Of a stretch of DNA of 64,000 nt, positions 7,160-16,509 are shown one piece after another. Under the pieces are notes generated by a model. The model was given only the letters and a program-made list of their open reading frames with translations. It searched no databases and was not told the DNA's origin. How positions within the stretch are numbered: the stretch's first letter is position 1; each line of letters starts with the position of its first letter. Source of the stretch: Mycolicibacter virginiensis (GTDB lineage Bacteria; Actinomycetota; Actinomycetes; Mycobacteriales; Mycobacteriaceae); assembly GCF_022374935.2 (NCBI RefSeq), contig NZ_CP092430.2, positions 744,001 through 808,000 of the forward strand. Direction: 5' to 3'. A program made the position numbers and the translations under genes.

Positions 7160-7636
7160 GTGTCGTTGGCAGACCGTCTGGCCGGGGCGCAGTATCGCTA
7201 TCCCGACTTCTACGAAGTAGACCGGGAGAAGATCCGCGAGTACGCGCGCGCGGTCAAAGCGGCGGATCCGGCTAGTTTTGACCTGCGGGCGGCCGCCGAT
7301 CTTGGCTATGACGGCCTGGTTGCCCCGCTGACCTATATCTCGGTTTTCGGGCACATGGCGATTTCGGGTTTCTTCGAATACTGCGGTGTCGAGGTCTCTG
7401 ACGCCCAGATCGTCCAGGTCGACCAGAAGCTGGAATTTCATCAGCCGATCAAAGAGGGCGACCGGCTCTACTGCGACATATCGGTGGAGTCGATCCGCCG
7501 TGCGCACGGTACTGACATCATCATGACCAAGCAGGTCGTCACCAATCACGCCGGTGAGATCGTGCAAAAGACGTTTACGACGCTGGCGGGTCGCGCCGGC
7601 GATGGAGATAAGGGTTTCACCGATGGCGTTGCGTGA
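7160..7636 (+). CDS. hadA: (3R)-hydroxyacyl-ACP dehydratase subunit HadA
   Basis: HadA is the substrate-binding subunit of the HadAB dehydratase in the FAS-II cycle that elongates meromycolic acids. The 158-residue hot-dog protein begins with the conserved YRYPDFYEVDREKIREYA. The C-terminal half carries AQIVQVDQKLEFHQPI and the conserved TNHAGEIVQ. It lacks the catalytic Asp/His pair present in HadB, as expected. Position 61 (PLTYIS, codon TCG at 7340-7342) is serine, where M. tuberculosis HadA has Cys61. It overlaps hadB by 14 bp. Confidence 0.95.
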   Translation: MSLADRLAGAQYRYPDFYEVDREKIREYARAVKAADPASFDLRAAADLGYDGLVAPLTYISVFGHMAISGFFEYCGVEVSDAQIVQVDQKLEFHQPIKEGDRLYCDISVESIRRAHGTDIIMTKQVVTNHAGEIVQKTFTTLAGRAGDGDKGFTDGVA

Positions 7637-8051
7637 GTTCAGTTCGGTCAAGGTCGGCGATCAGCTGCCCGAGCGGGCCATTCCGTTGTCGCGACAGGAT
7701 CTGGTCAACTACGCCGGCGTCTCCGGCGACCTGAACCCGATCCACTGGGACGACGAGATCGCCCAGCAGGTGGGCCTGGACACCGCTATCGCTCACGGCA
7801 TGCTGACCATGGGCCTCGGCGGCGGCTACGTCACGTCGTGGGTGGGGGACCCGGGCGCGGTGACCGAGTACAACGTGCGTTTCACCTCCGTGGTGCCGGT
7901 GCCCAACGACGGTAAGGGCGCTGAGATCACCTTCAGTGGTCGGGTGAAGTCGGTAGACCCCGAATCGAAGACGGTGACCATCGCGCTCACCGCCACCACC
8001 GGTGGCAAGAAGATCTTCGGGCGGGCGGTCGCTTCGGCCAAGCTGGCTTAG
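7623..8051 (+). CDS. hadB: (3R)-hydroxyacyl-ACP dehydratase subunit HadB
   Basis: HadB is the catalytic subunit shared by HadAB and HadBC. The 142-residue protein, the same length as in M. tuberculosis, carries the hydratase-2 motif DLNPIHWDDEIAQ, with the catalytic Asp and His, followed by AHGMLTMGLGGGYV. The ATG at 7623 lies within the end of hadA, so translation is coupled. An upstream in-frame extension into hadA looks non-genuine. Confidence 0.95.
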   Translation: MALREFSSVKVGDQLPERAIPLSRQDLVNYAGVSGDLNPIHWDDEIAQQVGLDTAIAHGMLTMGLGGGYVTSWVGDPGAVTEYNVRFTSVVPVPNDGKGAEITFSGRVKSVDPESKTVTIALTATTGGKKIFGRAVASAKLA

Positions 8052-8065
8052 GGGAAAGCGCAGCG

Positions 8066-8566
8066 ATGGCGATCAAAACTGACATCAGGGGGATGATCTG
8101 GCGGTACCCGGAGTCGTTTGTGGTGGGCCGCGAAAAGATCCGCGAGTTCGCGCGATCGGTAAAGGCTGAGGACCCGGCCTGTTACGACGAGGCCGAAGCC
8201 GCCAAGCTGGGCTACGACGCACTGGTGGCGCCGCCGACCTTCGTGGCCATCCTGGCGAAGCTGGTGCAGTCCGACTTCTTCCGCCACGTCGACACCGGCT
8301 ACACGACCATGCAGATGGTCCAGGTCGATCAGGGCTTCAAATTCCTCAAGCCGATCAAGGCCGGCGACAAGCTTTACGCCCGGATGGAGATCGCCTCGGT
8401 CAATGAGCGTTTCGGCGCTGACATCGTCACAACCCGCAACATCGTGACCAACCAGGACGGTGACACCGTGCTGGAGGCGTTCACCACGATGATGGGCCAC
8501 GACGGGGACGACTCGGTCAACCTCCGGTGGGATGCCGAATCCGGTCAGGTCGTCCGAACAGCCTGA
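8066..8566 (+). CDS. hadC: (3R)-hydroxyacyl-ACP dehydratase subunit HadC
   Basis: This 166-residue hot-dog protein is homologous to HadA (WRYPESFVVGREKIREFA, then VQVDQGFKFLKPI and TNQDGDTVLEAFTTMMGHD). It partners HadB in the late elongation rounds of meromycolate synthesis. A GGGGAAAG precedes its ATG, and it follows hadB by 14 bp, forming the usual hadABC operon. The length equals that of the M. tuberculosis protein. Confidence 0.95.
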   Translation: MAIKTDIRGMIWRYPESFVVGREKIREFARSVKAEDPACYDEAEAAKLGYDALVAPPTFVAILAKLVQSDFFRHVDTGYTTMQMVQVDQGFKFLKPIKAGDKLYARMEIASVNERFGADIVTTRNIVTNQDGDTVLEAFTTMMGHDGDDSVNLRWDAESGQVVRTA

Positions 8567-8591
8567 TTAGTAACTGGCCCGGGCGGCGAGG

Positions 8592-8597
8592 TACACT
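8592..8597 (+). promoter_or_regulatory. Candidate -10 element before tRNA-Trp/secE
   Basis: TACACT fits the mycobacterial TANNNT -10 consensus and lies just after hadC. It could start a transcript covering tRNA-Trp, secE and nusG. I see no strong -35. The rest of the 159-bp gap up to the tRNA holds a GC-rich stretch without a gene. Confidence 0.35.
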
Positions 8598-8725
8598 CGG
8601 ACTTCGGGGTTTTCCCAGCATTAGCGCGCTTTCCGTGAGGCGAACGGGGGGCGCGCGAATTGTGTGAGCCGGAGACGGCGCACGGGTAAGGCTTCCGAAC
8701 CCGCAGGTTGGTACGCCAACCGCGA

Positions 8726-8798
<73 letters not shown>

Positions 8799-8875
8799 CT
8801 GACGTGCCATGGTGGACACTGGACACCATGCGCGGTACGGCAATGAGGTAAGCGCGAACAACGAAGGAGCATGCG

Positions 8876-9328
8876 GTGACCGACGAGCTCGACCGTCCCG
8901 ACGCCGCAGCCGACGGCGATAGCGATGCCGAATCCGGCAGCAGCAGTCGCACGGCCGTGGTGAGCAGGCAGGTCGGCGACCCGCTGCGGCCCACCGGCAA
9001 GCGTTCGCGGCGGCGTGGTGCCGGTGGCGGCGGCGACGACGTGGAGTCCACGGCTACCGAATTGGACGCGGAAGACGCCGCGGATGCCGAGAAGGCCAAG
9101 AAGAAGGCGAAGAAGAAGGCCGAAGGGCCTTCCCGCAACCCGTTCGTCTTCGTATTGAACTTCCTCAAGCAGGTCGTCGGCGAACTTCGCAAGGTGATCT
9201 GGCCGAACCGCAAGCAGATGGTCACCTACACCGCGGTGGTGCTGGCGTTCCTGGTCTTCATGGTGGCATTGGTCGCCGGGGCAGACTTCGGATTCGCTCG
9301 GCTGGTGCTGCTGGTGTTCGGCGAGTGA
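8876..9328 (+). CDS. secE: Preprotein translocase subunit SecE
   Basis: This 150-residue SecE is the essential small subunit of SecYEG. It has a long acidic and basic N-terminal extension (about 80 residues, including a KKKAKKKAE run) and the conserved [24 protein letters not shown] amphipathic segment. One C-terminal membrane helix follows (about residues 122-145). The start is a GTG preceded by GAAGGAG. It precedes nusG, as in most bacteria. Confidence 0.95.
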   Translation: MTDELDRPDAAADGDSDAESGSSSRTAVVSRQVGDPLRPTGKRSRRRGAGGGGDDVESTATELDAEDAADAEKAKKKAKKKAEGPSRNPFVFVLNFLKQVVGELRKVIWPNRKQMVTYTAVVLAFLVFMVALVAGADFGFARLVLLVFGE

Positions 9329-9336
9329 AGTTATAG

Positions 9337-10164
<828 letters not shown>

Positions 10165-10189
10165 TACGTAGGAAAGGAAACACCCTCTC

Positions 10190-10618
10190 ATGGCCCCGAA
10201 GAAGAAGGTCGCCGGGCTGATCAAGCTTCAGATCAAGGCTGGCGAGGCCAACCCCGCGCCGCCGGTCGGACCCGCGCTTGGTCAGCACGGCGTGAACATC
10301 ATGGAGTTCTGCAAGGCGTACAACGCCGCGACGGAAGGCCAGCGCGGCAACGTCATCCCCGTGGAGATCACCGTCTACGAGGACCGCAGCTTCACCTTTG
10401 CGCTCAAGACTCCGCCCGCGGCACGGATGCTGCTGAAGGCCGCCGGTATCGCCAAGGGCTCGGCTGAGCCGCACAAGACCAAGGTCGCCAAGGTGACCTG
10501 GGACCAGGTGCGCGAGATCGCCGAGACCAAGAAGGCCGACCTCAACGCCAACGACATCGAGGCCGGCGCCAAGATCATCGCCGGTACCGCCCGCTCCATG
10601 GGCATCACCGTCGAGTAG
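10190..10618 (+). CDS. rplK: 50S ribosomal protein L11
   Basis: This 142-residue L11 shows the N-terminal proline-rich switch ([24 protein letters not shown]) and the C-terminal rRNA-binding domain ([25 protein letters not shown]). It forms the GTPase-associated centre together with the L10-L12 stalk encoded at 24.9 kb. AGGAAAGGAA precedes the ATG. Confidence 0.97.
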   Translation: MAPKKKVAGLIKLQIKAGEANPAPPVGPALGQHGVNIMEFCKAYNAATEGQRGNVIPVEITVYEDRSFTFALKTPPAARMLLKAAGIAKGSAEPHKTKVAKVTWDQVREIAETKKADLNANDIEAGAKIIAGTARSMGITVE

Positions 10619-10626
10619 TAGCACCC

Positions 10627-10706
10627 CTCGTCGAATAGACCTGAGCACGACGAAGCGGGCCGAGTAACGAGGCCCAGCGCAGGAGTGCGAAGGGCTCATT
10701 CGACGA
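10627..10706 (+). promoter_or_regulatory. Structured rplK-rplA intergenic region, candidate L1 leader
   Basis: CTCGTCGAAT (10627-10636) and ATTCGACGAG (10698-10706 plus one base before) form a perfect 10-bp inverted repeat enclosing a further GC-rich fold. The gap between rplK and rplA is 157 bp, long for an operon of this kind. L1 is known to repress its own operon by binding an rRNA mimic in the mRNA. This placement fits such a role, but I have not matched a specific L1-binding consensus. Confidence 0.5.
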
Positions 10707-10775
10707 GAAGCAAGTACGTGGGAGGGCCAGCTTCGGCCCGTCAACCACAACCAACCATTTGAGATTGGATAACCA

Positions 10776-11483
10776 ATGAGCAAGACCAGCAAGGCCTACC
10801 GCGCCGCCGCCGAGAAGGTGGACCGTGACAACCTCTACACTCCGTTGCAGGCGGCCAAACTCGCCAAGGAGACGTCCTCGACCAAGCAGGACGCCACCGT
10901 CGAGGTCGCCATCCGGCTCGGTGTTGACCCCCGTAAGGCCGACCAGATGGTCCGCGGCACCGTCAACCTGCCGCACGGCACCGGTAAGACCGCCCGGGTG
11001 GCGGTGTTCGCGGTCGGTGAGAAGGCCGAGCAGGCCATCGCCGCCGGCGCTGACGTGGTCGGCAGCGACGACCTGATCGAGAAGATCCAGGGTGGGTTTC
11101 TAGACTTCGACGCCGCGATCGCCACCCCGGACCAGATGGCCAAGGTCGGGCGCATCGCCCGCGTGCTGGGCCCGCGTGGTCTGATGCCCAACCCGAAGAC
11201 CGGCACCGTCACCCCCGACGTCGCCAAGGCCGTCTCCGACATCAAGGGCGGCAAGATCAACTTCCGTGTCGACAAGCAGGCCAACCTGCACTTCGTCATC
11301 GGCAAGGCGTCGTTCGAAGAGGCAAAGCTGGCGGAGAACTACGGCGCCGCCCTCGACGAGGTGCTGCGGCTCAAGCCGTCGTCGTCCAAGGGCCGTTACC
11401 TCAAGAAGGTCACCATCTCGACGACCACCGGCCCCGGCATCCCGGTGGACCCGGCCGTCACCCGCAACTTCGCGGCTGAGTAA
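10776..11483 (+). CDS. rplA: 50S ribosomal protein L1
   Basis: This 235-residue L1 has the hallmark [18 protein letters not shown] motif and the RNA-binding edges ([44 protein letters not shown]). It forms the L1 stalk that moves E-site tRNA. It is followed by a strong intrinsic terminator, so it closes the secE-nusG-rplK-rplA group. Confidence 0.97.
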   Translation: MSKTSKAYRAAAEKVDRDNLYTPLQAAKLAKETSSTKQDATVEVAIRLGVDPRKADQMVRGTVNLPHGTGKTARVAVFAVGEKAEQAIAAGADVVGSDDLIEKIQGGFLDFDAAIATPDQMAKVGRIARVLGPRGLMPNPKTGTVTPDVAKAVSDIKGGKINFRVDKQANLHFVIGKASFEEAKLAENYGAALDEVLRLKPSSSKGRYLKKVTISTTTGPGIPVDPAVTRNFAAE

Positions 11484-11493
11484 GACTCCACGA

Positions 11494-11530
11494 AAAAGCC
11501 CCCGCACGCTTCGGCGTGGCGGGGGCTTTT
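11494..11530 (+). terminator. Intrinsic terminator after rplA
   Basis: The arms AAAAGCCCCCGC and GCGGGGGCTTTT enclose an inner CACGC-TTCG-GCGTG stem-loop, with one bulged base. The A-tract and T-tract make it bidirectional. It would also stop the converging methyltransferase transcript. Confidence 0.9.
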
Positions 11531-11560
11531 CCGTGTGGCTTCTTGAGCCGGTGGAAGCGG

Positions 11561-12451
11561 CTAGGGCGCTTGCTTGGCGTAGGTCACCAGGCTGACGTCC
11601 AGCGACTCATCGGTGAAGTAGTACTCGCAGCCGCGCAGGTACTTCATGTAGCGCTCGTAGACCTCTTCGGACTGGATGGCGACCGCTTCGGCGTGGTGGG
11701 CCTCCAGTGCGTCGCCCCAGATCCTGAGCGTCTTGATGTAATGCGGCCGCAGCGAAAGCGCCTCGGGCACAGTGAAACCGGCCTTCTCGCCGTGCTCCAC
11801 CATCATGTTGGTGGTGGGCAGCCGACCGCCCGGGAAGATCTCGGTCAGGATGAACTTGATGAACCGCGCGGTCTCGAACGTCAGCTTCTTGCCCCGCGCG
11901 TTGAGCTCGTAGGGGTGGAAGCTCACACTGCTCTGGATCGTCATCCGGCCGTCGGCCGGCATGATGTCGTAGCTGTTCTTGAAGAAGCTGTCGTAATTCT
12001 CGAAACCGAAGTGCTCGAACGCCTCGATCGAGACGATCCGGTCCACCGGCTCGTCGAACTGCTCCCAGCCCTGCAGCAGGACCCGCCGTGACCGGTCCGT
12101 GTCGATGTCGTCCAGCAGGCTCTGCGAGTAGGCGTGCTGATTCTTCGACAGGGTCAGGCCGATGACGTTGACGTCGTACTTCTCGACGGCGCGCTTCATG
12201 GTCGCACCCCAGCCGCAACCGATGTCGAGCAGCGTCATCCCCGGGCGCAGGTCCAGCTTGTCCAGGTTCAGGTCGAGCTTGGCGATCTGGGCTTCTTCCA
12301 AGCTGGCGTCCGGCGGCTCGAAGTACGCACAGCTGTACATCCGGGTCGGGTCCTGGAACAGCGCGAAGAAGTCATCGGACAGGTCGTAGTGGGCCTGGAT
12401 GTTTTCGAATTTCGGGCGCATGTCTGCGGTCCGGGTCGATTTGTCCACCAT
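11561..12451 (-). CDS. mmaA4: Mycolic acid SAM methyltransferase, MmaA4 (Hma)-like
   Basis: This 296-residue enzyme belongs to the cyclopropane-synthase fold family that modifies meromycolic chains. The SAM-binding motif is [19 protein letters not shown], and family motifs [15 protein letters not shown] and [23 protein letters not shown] are present. The N-terminus ([33 protein letters not shown]) and C-terminus ([23 protein letters not shown]) match MmaA4 most closely, the hydroxymycolate-forming enzyme needed for methoxy- and ketomycolates. It is first in the same order as in M. tuberculosis. Oxygenated mycolates are inferred. Confidence 0.88.
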   Translation of the reverse strand: MVDKSTRTADMRPKFENIQAHYDLSDDFFALFQDPTRMYSCAYFEPPDASLEEAQIAKLDLNLDKLDLRPGMTLLDIGCGWGATMKRAVEKYDVNVIGLTLSKNQHAYSQSLLDDIDTDRSRRVLLQGWEQFDEPVDRIVSIEAFEHFGFENYDSFFKNSYDIMPADGRMTIQSSVSFHPYELNARGKKLTFETARFIKFILTEIFPGGRLPTTNMMVEHGEKAGFTVPEALSLRPHYIKTLRIWGDALEAHHAEAVAIQSEEVYERYMKYLRGCEYYFTDESLDVSLVTYAKQAP

Positions 12452-12608
12452 CTGTGACTGGTTGCCTTCCTGATGAAACCCGCTGTGACCGGCCGTGATA
12501 ACCGCCTTGTCGTTCCGTGCCGGTCAACTGTTGCAGCTTAGCGGGTCGGGGGTGAATCGGTTGACGTGAAATGTAGCCAAGCCGGAACCCGCGGCAGGCC
12601 GATCCCGA

Positions 12609-13472
12609 CTATTTCTGCAGCGTGTACTGGTGGACGCTGGTGTTTCCGTTGCGGAACAGTTCCACGCACCCGTTGAGGTACTTGTCGAAGCGGTCGTAGG
12701 CCTCCTGGCCCTGCACCTCGATCGCCCGCTCCTTGTTTGCCGCCAACATCGCCGCCCAGTCCTGAAGGGTGCGGGCGTAGTGCGGCCCGATCTCGTCGTC
12801 CCGGGTCACGGTGAAACCGGCGTCGGCGGCGTACTTGCGCGGCAACCACGCCGACGGAAGCTGTCCGCCGGGGAAGATCTCCCGCATGATGAACAGCGTG
12901 AACTTGGCCAGCGACATGGTCATCGGAATGCCCTTGGCCTGCGCCTCGTCCTGACCGCTGATCGCGGTGATCGTGTGCAGCAGCATCCGGCCGTCGGCGG
13001 GCAGCGCGTTGTAGGTGATGTCGAAGAAGTCCGCCCAGCGGTCGCGGCCGAAGTGCTCGAACGCGCCGATCGACACGATCCGGTCCACCTTGTCGGTGAA
13101 CTCCTCCCAGCCCTGCAGGCGCACCTCGATGTTGCGGTTGGTGTCCACCTTGGACAGCTTGTCGATGGCGTACTGGCGCTGCTCGCCACTGAGGGTGAGC
13201 CCGATGACGTTGACGTCGTACTTCTCCAGGGCGCGCTGCATGCAGGCACCCCAACCGCAGCCGATGTCGAGCAGCGTCATGCCGGGCTCCAGGCCCAGCT
13301 TGCCCAGCGCCAGGTCGAACTTGGCGATCTGCGCCTCGTCGCAGGTGGTGTCCTTGTCCGGGTAGAACCCGCAGGTGTAGCCCATCGTCGGACCTAGGAA
13401 CAGCTCGTAGAACTCATTAGAGATGTCGTAGATCGACTGCAGTTCCTCGTACTTCGGTTCCAGCTTGGGCAT
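12609..13472 (-). CDS. Mycolic acid SAM methyltransferase, specificity unresolved
   Basis: This 287-residue paralogue of the neighbouring MmaA4-like enzyme has the same SAM motif ([29 protein letters not shown]). Its active-site region differs (SIGAFEHFGRDRWADFF), as does its N-terminus (YDISNEFYELFLGPTMGYTCGFYPDKD), where the usual CAYFE-type segment becomes CGFYP. It sits where M. tuberculosis has mmaA3-mmaA2-mmaA1. The mix of features recalls UmaA and MmaA1, and I cannot assign cyclopropanation, methylation or another reaction. The 157-bp gap between the two genes could hold a separate promoter. Confidence 0.85.
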   Translation of the reverse strand: MPKLEPKYEELQSIYDISNEFYELFLGPTMGYTCGFYPDKDTTCDEAQIAKFDLALGKLGLEPGMTLLDIGCGWGACMQRALEKYDVNVIGLTLSGEQRQYAIDKLSKVDTNRNIEVRLQGWEEFTDKVDRIVSIGAFEHFGRDRWADFFDITYNALPADGRMLLHTITAISGQDEAQAKGIPMTMSLAKFTLFIMREIFPGGQLPSAWLPRKYAADAGFTVTRDDEIGPHYARTLQDWAAMLAANKERAIEVQGQEAYDRFDKYLNGCVELFRNGNTSVHQYTLQK

Positions 13473-13590
13473 GGCTCAGTTCACTCGCGATCTTCTCAAA
13501 ATGGGGGGGAGAGTGTGCATAGACTACCGTTGCTCGTCTGTCATGAGCACTTCGGTGTGGTTTTGACCACTGAGTGGCCATCGAGCGGGG

Positions 13591-14499
13591 TTACCGGGCG
13601 GCGGCAAATGTCGTGGTCAGCTCGCTGATCACCGGATCCCACAGCTCTTCGGGTAGGTCGTGGCCCATGCCCTCGAACAGCACCAGCCGGGCGCGATCGA
13701 TGGCGTCGGCGACTGCCTTGCCTCCCGAGGGGCGCATCAGCTTGTCGGCCAGACCGTGGATGACCACAGTCGGTGCGGTGATCAATCGGTCATAGGCGGC
13801 CAGGCTGCCGCTGGCCAGGATGGCGCCGAACTGCCGGGCGATGCCCCACGGGTAGTAGCTGCGTTCGTAGGCCTCGATGATGTTGGCCCGAAGTTGGTCT
13901 TCCGGTGCCGGGTAGCGCGGACTGCCGATGATCCGGCTGGCCCGCACCGCGTTGTCGATGATGACGTCGCGGGGGGAGTTCGGTGACGGACCGGTCAGCA
14001 GCGCCATCAGTGCGCGCGGTGCCGGCGGGGGAAGGAACCGCCGGTTGTTGCTGGAGAAGATGACGGCCAGCGAACGGGTGCGGGGCGCGAACCGTGCGGC
14101 GAACACCTGCGCGATCATTCCGCCCATGGATGCGCCGACCACGTGCGCCTGTTCGATCCCCAGGTGATCCAGCAGGGCAGCGGCGTCGTCGGCCATGTCC
14201 TCGAGCGTGTAGACGGCCGGGCTGGGTTTGCCCAGCCAGAATCGCGCCATCCGGGGGACCAATGCGCCACGGGCATGTTCGCGGCCCAGCTTGCTGGACA
14301 ACCCGACGTCGCGGTTGTCGTAGCGGATCACCCGCAGGCCCTGGGCGACCAGCTTCTCGCAGAACCCGGTGCGCCACAGCAGCAGCTGAGCGCCCAGACC
14401 CATCACCAGCAGTACCGGCGGATCCTCGGGGTTGCCCAGGTCTTCGTAGAAGATCTCCAGATCGCCCGAGCGGGCGGTGCCGCTGCGCATCTCCACCAC
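13591..14499 (-). CDS. lipG: Alpha/beta-hydrolase, LipG-like esterase
   Basis: This 302-residue alpha/beta-hydrolase has an oxyanion region (PVLLVMGLGAQ), the nucleophile elbow GASMGG and the late histidine in FEGMGHDLP. The probable acid residue lies in VIHGLADKLMRP. The GTG start almost abuts the stop of the ABC1 kinase gene, so the two are coupled. A much longer upstream reading frame is a shadow of the kinase gene. In M. tuberculosis lipG (Rv0646c) occupies the same place beside the mmaA genes. Confidence 0.88.
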   Translation of the reverse strand: MVEMRSGTARSGDLEIFYEDLGNPEDPPVLLVMGLGAQLLLWRTGFCEKLVAQGLRVIRYDNRDVGLSSKLGREHARGALVPRMARFWLGKPSPAVYTLEDMADDAAALLDHLGIEQAHVVGASMGGMIAQVFAARFAPRTRSLAVIFSSNNRRFLPPPAPRALMALLTGPSPNSPRDVIIDNAVRASRIIGSPRYPAPEDQLRANIIEAYERSYYPWGIARQFGAILASGSLAAYDRLITAPTVVIHGLADKLMRPSGGKAVADAIDRARLVLFEGMGHDLPEELWDPVISELTTTFAAAR

Positions 14500-14501
14500 G
14501 G

Positions 14502-15854
14502 TCAGACTCCCGGGTCGTCGTTGTCTTTGTGCTCGCGGCTGACGTCGACCATGAAGTTGGCGAAGTAACCGGTCAGCTGTGGGTCGGACATCATCTGCCA
14601 GCGTGGCGCCAGCAGTTTCATGTAGCGCTCGACATAGAGGAACTGCTTGCCGATGAGCACCAGCTCGCGCGGCAGCTTGACGTCGTAGGCATCGGCCAGC
14701 GCTCCGAGCTGCTTGCCGATCTCGGCGTAGGACATGTCGCCCAGCGATTTCATCGTCAGCGGGGTGGCGAACGCCTCGAGGTCCTTGGCGGCCTGGCCCT
14801 CGGGTTTGACGGTGCCCACCGCGCCCATCAGCACCACGATCTTGCCGGCCGCGGCGTGGTCCTTCTTGACCAGCAGTGCGTAGACCAGCTCGCGCAGCAG
14901 CCACCGGGTGCGGGGGTCGATGCGGCCCATGATCCCGAAGTCCAGGAACACCACCCGGCCCTCGTCATCGACCAGCAGATTGCCGGCGTGCAGGTCGCCG
15001 TGGAACAACCCGTGCCGCAGCCCGCCCTCGAAGGTGGAGAACAGCAGCGCCTTGACCAGCTCCACGCCGTCGAACCCGGCCTTGCGGATGGCGGGGGCGT
15101 CGTCGATGCGGATGCCCGCCACGCGCTCCATCGTCAGCACCCGCTCGCTGGTGAAGTCCCAGTGCACGTCGGGCACCTTGATGTTGCGGCCGAGCGGGGA
15201 GGCATGCAGGTGCGACACCCAGGTCTGCATCGACTGGCCCTCGATACGGAAGTCCAGCTCCTCGGCGAGGTTGTCGGCGAAGTCGGCGACCACATCACCG
15301 GCCGACAGTCGCCGGCCCAACTTGGCCAGCTCCACCAGCTGGGCGAAGCGTTTGAGGATCTGCAGGTCGGCCGCGACCCGTCGGCGGATGCCGGGCCGCT
15401 GGATCTTGACCACGACCTCCTCGCCGCTGTGCAGGGTGGCGAAGTGCACCTGGGCGATCGAGGCCGACGCGATCGGGGTCTCGTCGAACTTCGCGAACAG
15501 CTCCTGCGGTTCGGCGCCCAGTTCCTCGACAAAAAGGGCATGTACCTCGGCCGGGTCGGCCGGCGGCACGGAGTCGAGCAGGCCGCGGAACTCCCGAGAC
15601 AGCAGTTCGCCGAACGCGCCGGGGCTCGAGGCGATGATCTGGCCGAACTTGACGTAGGTGGGGCCCAGGTCGGCGAACGTCTGCGGCAGCTCGCGGATCA
15701 CCTTCTGCTGGATCGGCCCGGGCCCGAGCAACCGGGTGAAGACGCGGGTGGCGGCGCGGGTGAGCTGCCAGCCCGTTGCGCCGATGCGGGCCGCCTCAAC
15801 CGGCAACGGCACCCGGTCCAGCTGGGCCACCTGGCGGGGTGGGGTCGAACTCAT
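14502..15854 (-). CDS. ABC1/UbiB-family atypical kinase
   Basis: This 450-residue protein carries the UbiB/ADCK signature. It has the N-terminal FADLGPTYVKFGQIIASSPG motif, the Ala-rich nucleotide loop (PIASASIAQVHFA), the catalytic HGLFHGDLHAGNLLV and the metal-binding LDFGIMGRIDP. Family members support isoprenoid-quinone or lipid metabolism, and the mycobacterial substrate is unknown. The start at 15854 (MSSTPPRQVAQ) was chosen because further upstream the frame runs into the DinB gene. It is the counterpart of M. tuberculosis Rv0647c. Confidence 0.88.
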   Translation of the reverse strand: MSSTPPRQVAQLDRVPLPVEAARIGATGWQLTRAATRVFTRLLGPGPIQQKVIRELPQTFADLGPTYVKFGQIIASSPGAFGELLSREFRGLLDSVPPADPAEVHALFVEELGAEPQELFAKFDETPIASASIAQVHFATLHSGEEVVVKIQRPGIRRRVAADLQILKRFAQLVELAKLGRRLSAGDVVADFADNLAEELDFRIEGQSMQTWVSHLHASPLGRNIKVPDVHWDFTSERVLTMERVAGIRIDDAPAIRKAGFDGVELVKALLFSTFEGGLRHGLFHGDLHAGNLLVDDEGRVVFLDFGIMGRIDPRTRWLLRELVYALLVKKDHAAAGKIVVLMGAVGTVKPEGQAAKDLEAFATPLTMKSLGDMSYAEIGKQLGALADAYDVKLPRELVLIGKQFLYVERYMKLLAPRWQMMSDPQLTGYFANFMVDVSREHKDNDDPGV

Positions 15855-15904
15855 TGCTGCAGTCTGCCAAATCACCGGCGGAAGTTCTCCGCCAGCGCAC
15901 CGCC

Positions 15905-16507
15905 TTACGCCGTGGCGCCCGGTCGCCAGGGCGTCAGCCATGCGGTCGGCTCGGCGCCCTCGAACCCGGCGATCAGTTCGTACATGGTGGCGCCGTCGAT
16001 GCTTTCCCGGATGATGTCGGCGTGCCCGGCATGCCGGGCGAGCTCGTTGATCAGGTGGTGGAACACCCAGCGCACCGTCCACGCGTCGACGTCGGTGGGG
16101 AACCACGGTGCGTCGCGCGGCACCGGCACCGCGGCGTCGAGGTCGGCGGACTCCAACAGGCGCAGCGTCTCGGCGTTCTGCGCCGCGAACGCCTCCAATG
16201 CGCCGGCCAGGGTTTCGTCCTGCCGCAGTACGTACTGGTCCTGATATTCGCGGGCCCGCTCCTCGCCCGGCCGGCTGTCCGCGGGCGGCGCGGCCGGTGC
16301 GGCGGCGACCCGGGACATCCAGGTGTGTTGCATCCCGGTGGCGTGTTTGATCAGCGCACCGATCGACAAGGCGCTGGCCGTCGGGGTGGCCCGGGCCTGC
16401 TCATCGGTGAGGCCGTAGGCCACCGCGAAGTAGGCGCTTTGGTGGTAGGCCACAAATTCGCGCAGCGCGTCGCGTTCGTCGGTCACCGGCGGGGCAAGTC
16501 CGGGCAT
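15905..16507 (-). CDS. DinB-superfamily protein
   Basis: This 200-residue, mostly helical protein has the DinB/YfiT layout: an N-terminal helix (ALREFVAYHQSAYFAVAYGLTDEQ), ALIKHATGMQHTWM, and the late VFHHLINELARHAGHADIIRESIDG, with histidines in the usual metal-binding places. Mycobacterial relatives include mycothiol-linked S-transferases, but no activity can be assigned. It starts 2 bp after the stop of a second, frameshifted DinB gene, and the two form a tandem pair. M. tuberculosis lacks both at this locus. Confidence 0.82.
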   Translation of the reverse strand: MPGLAPPVTDERDALREFVAYHQSAYFAVAYGLTDEQARATPTASALSIGALIKHATGMQHTWMSRVAAAPAAPPADSRPGEERAREYQDQYVLRQDETLAGALEAFAAQNAETLRLLESADLDAAVPVPRDAPWFPTDVDAWTVRWVFHHLINELARHAGHADIIRESIDGATMYELIAGFEGAEPTAWLTPWRPGATA

Positions 16508-16509
16508 GG

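Noticed and set aside
14094..16244. A 716-residue plus-strand open frame
   Set aside because: It is a shadow of lipG, the ABC1 kinase and the DinB gene. No domain is visible and the true genes are on the minus strand.
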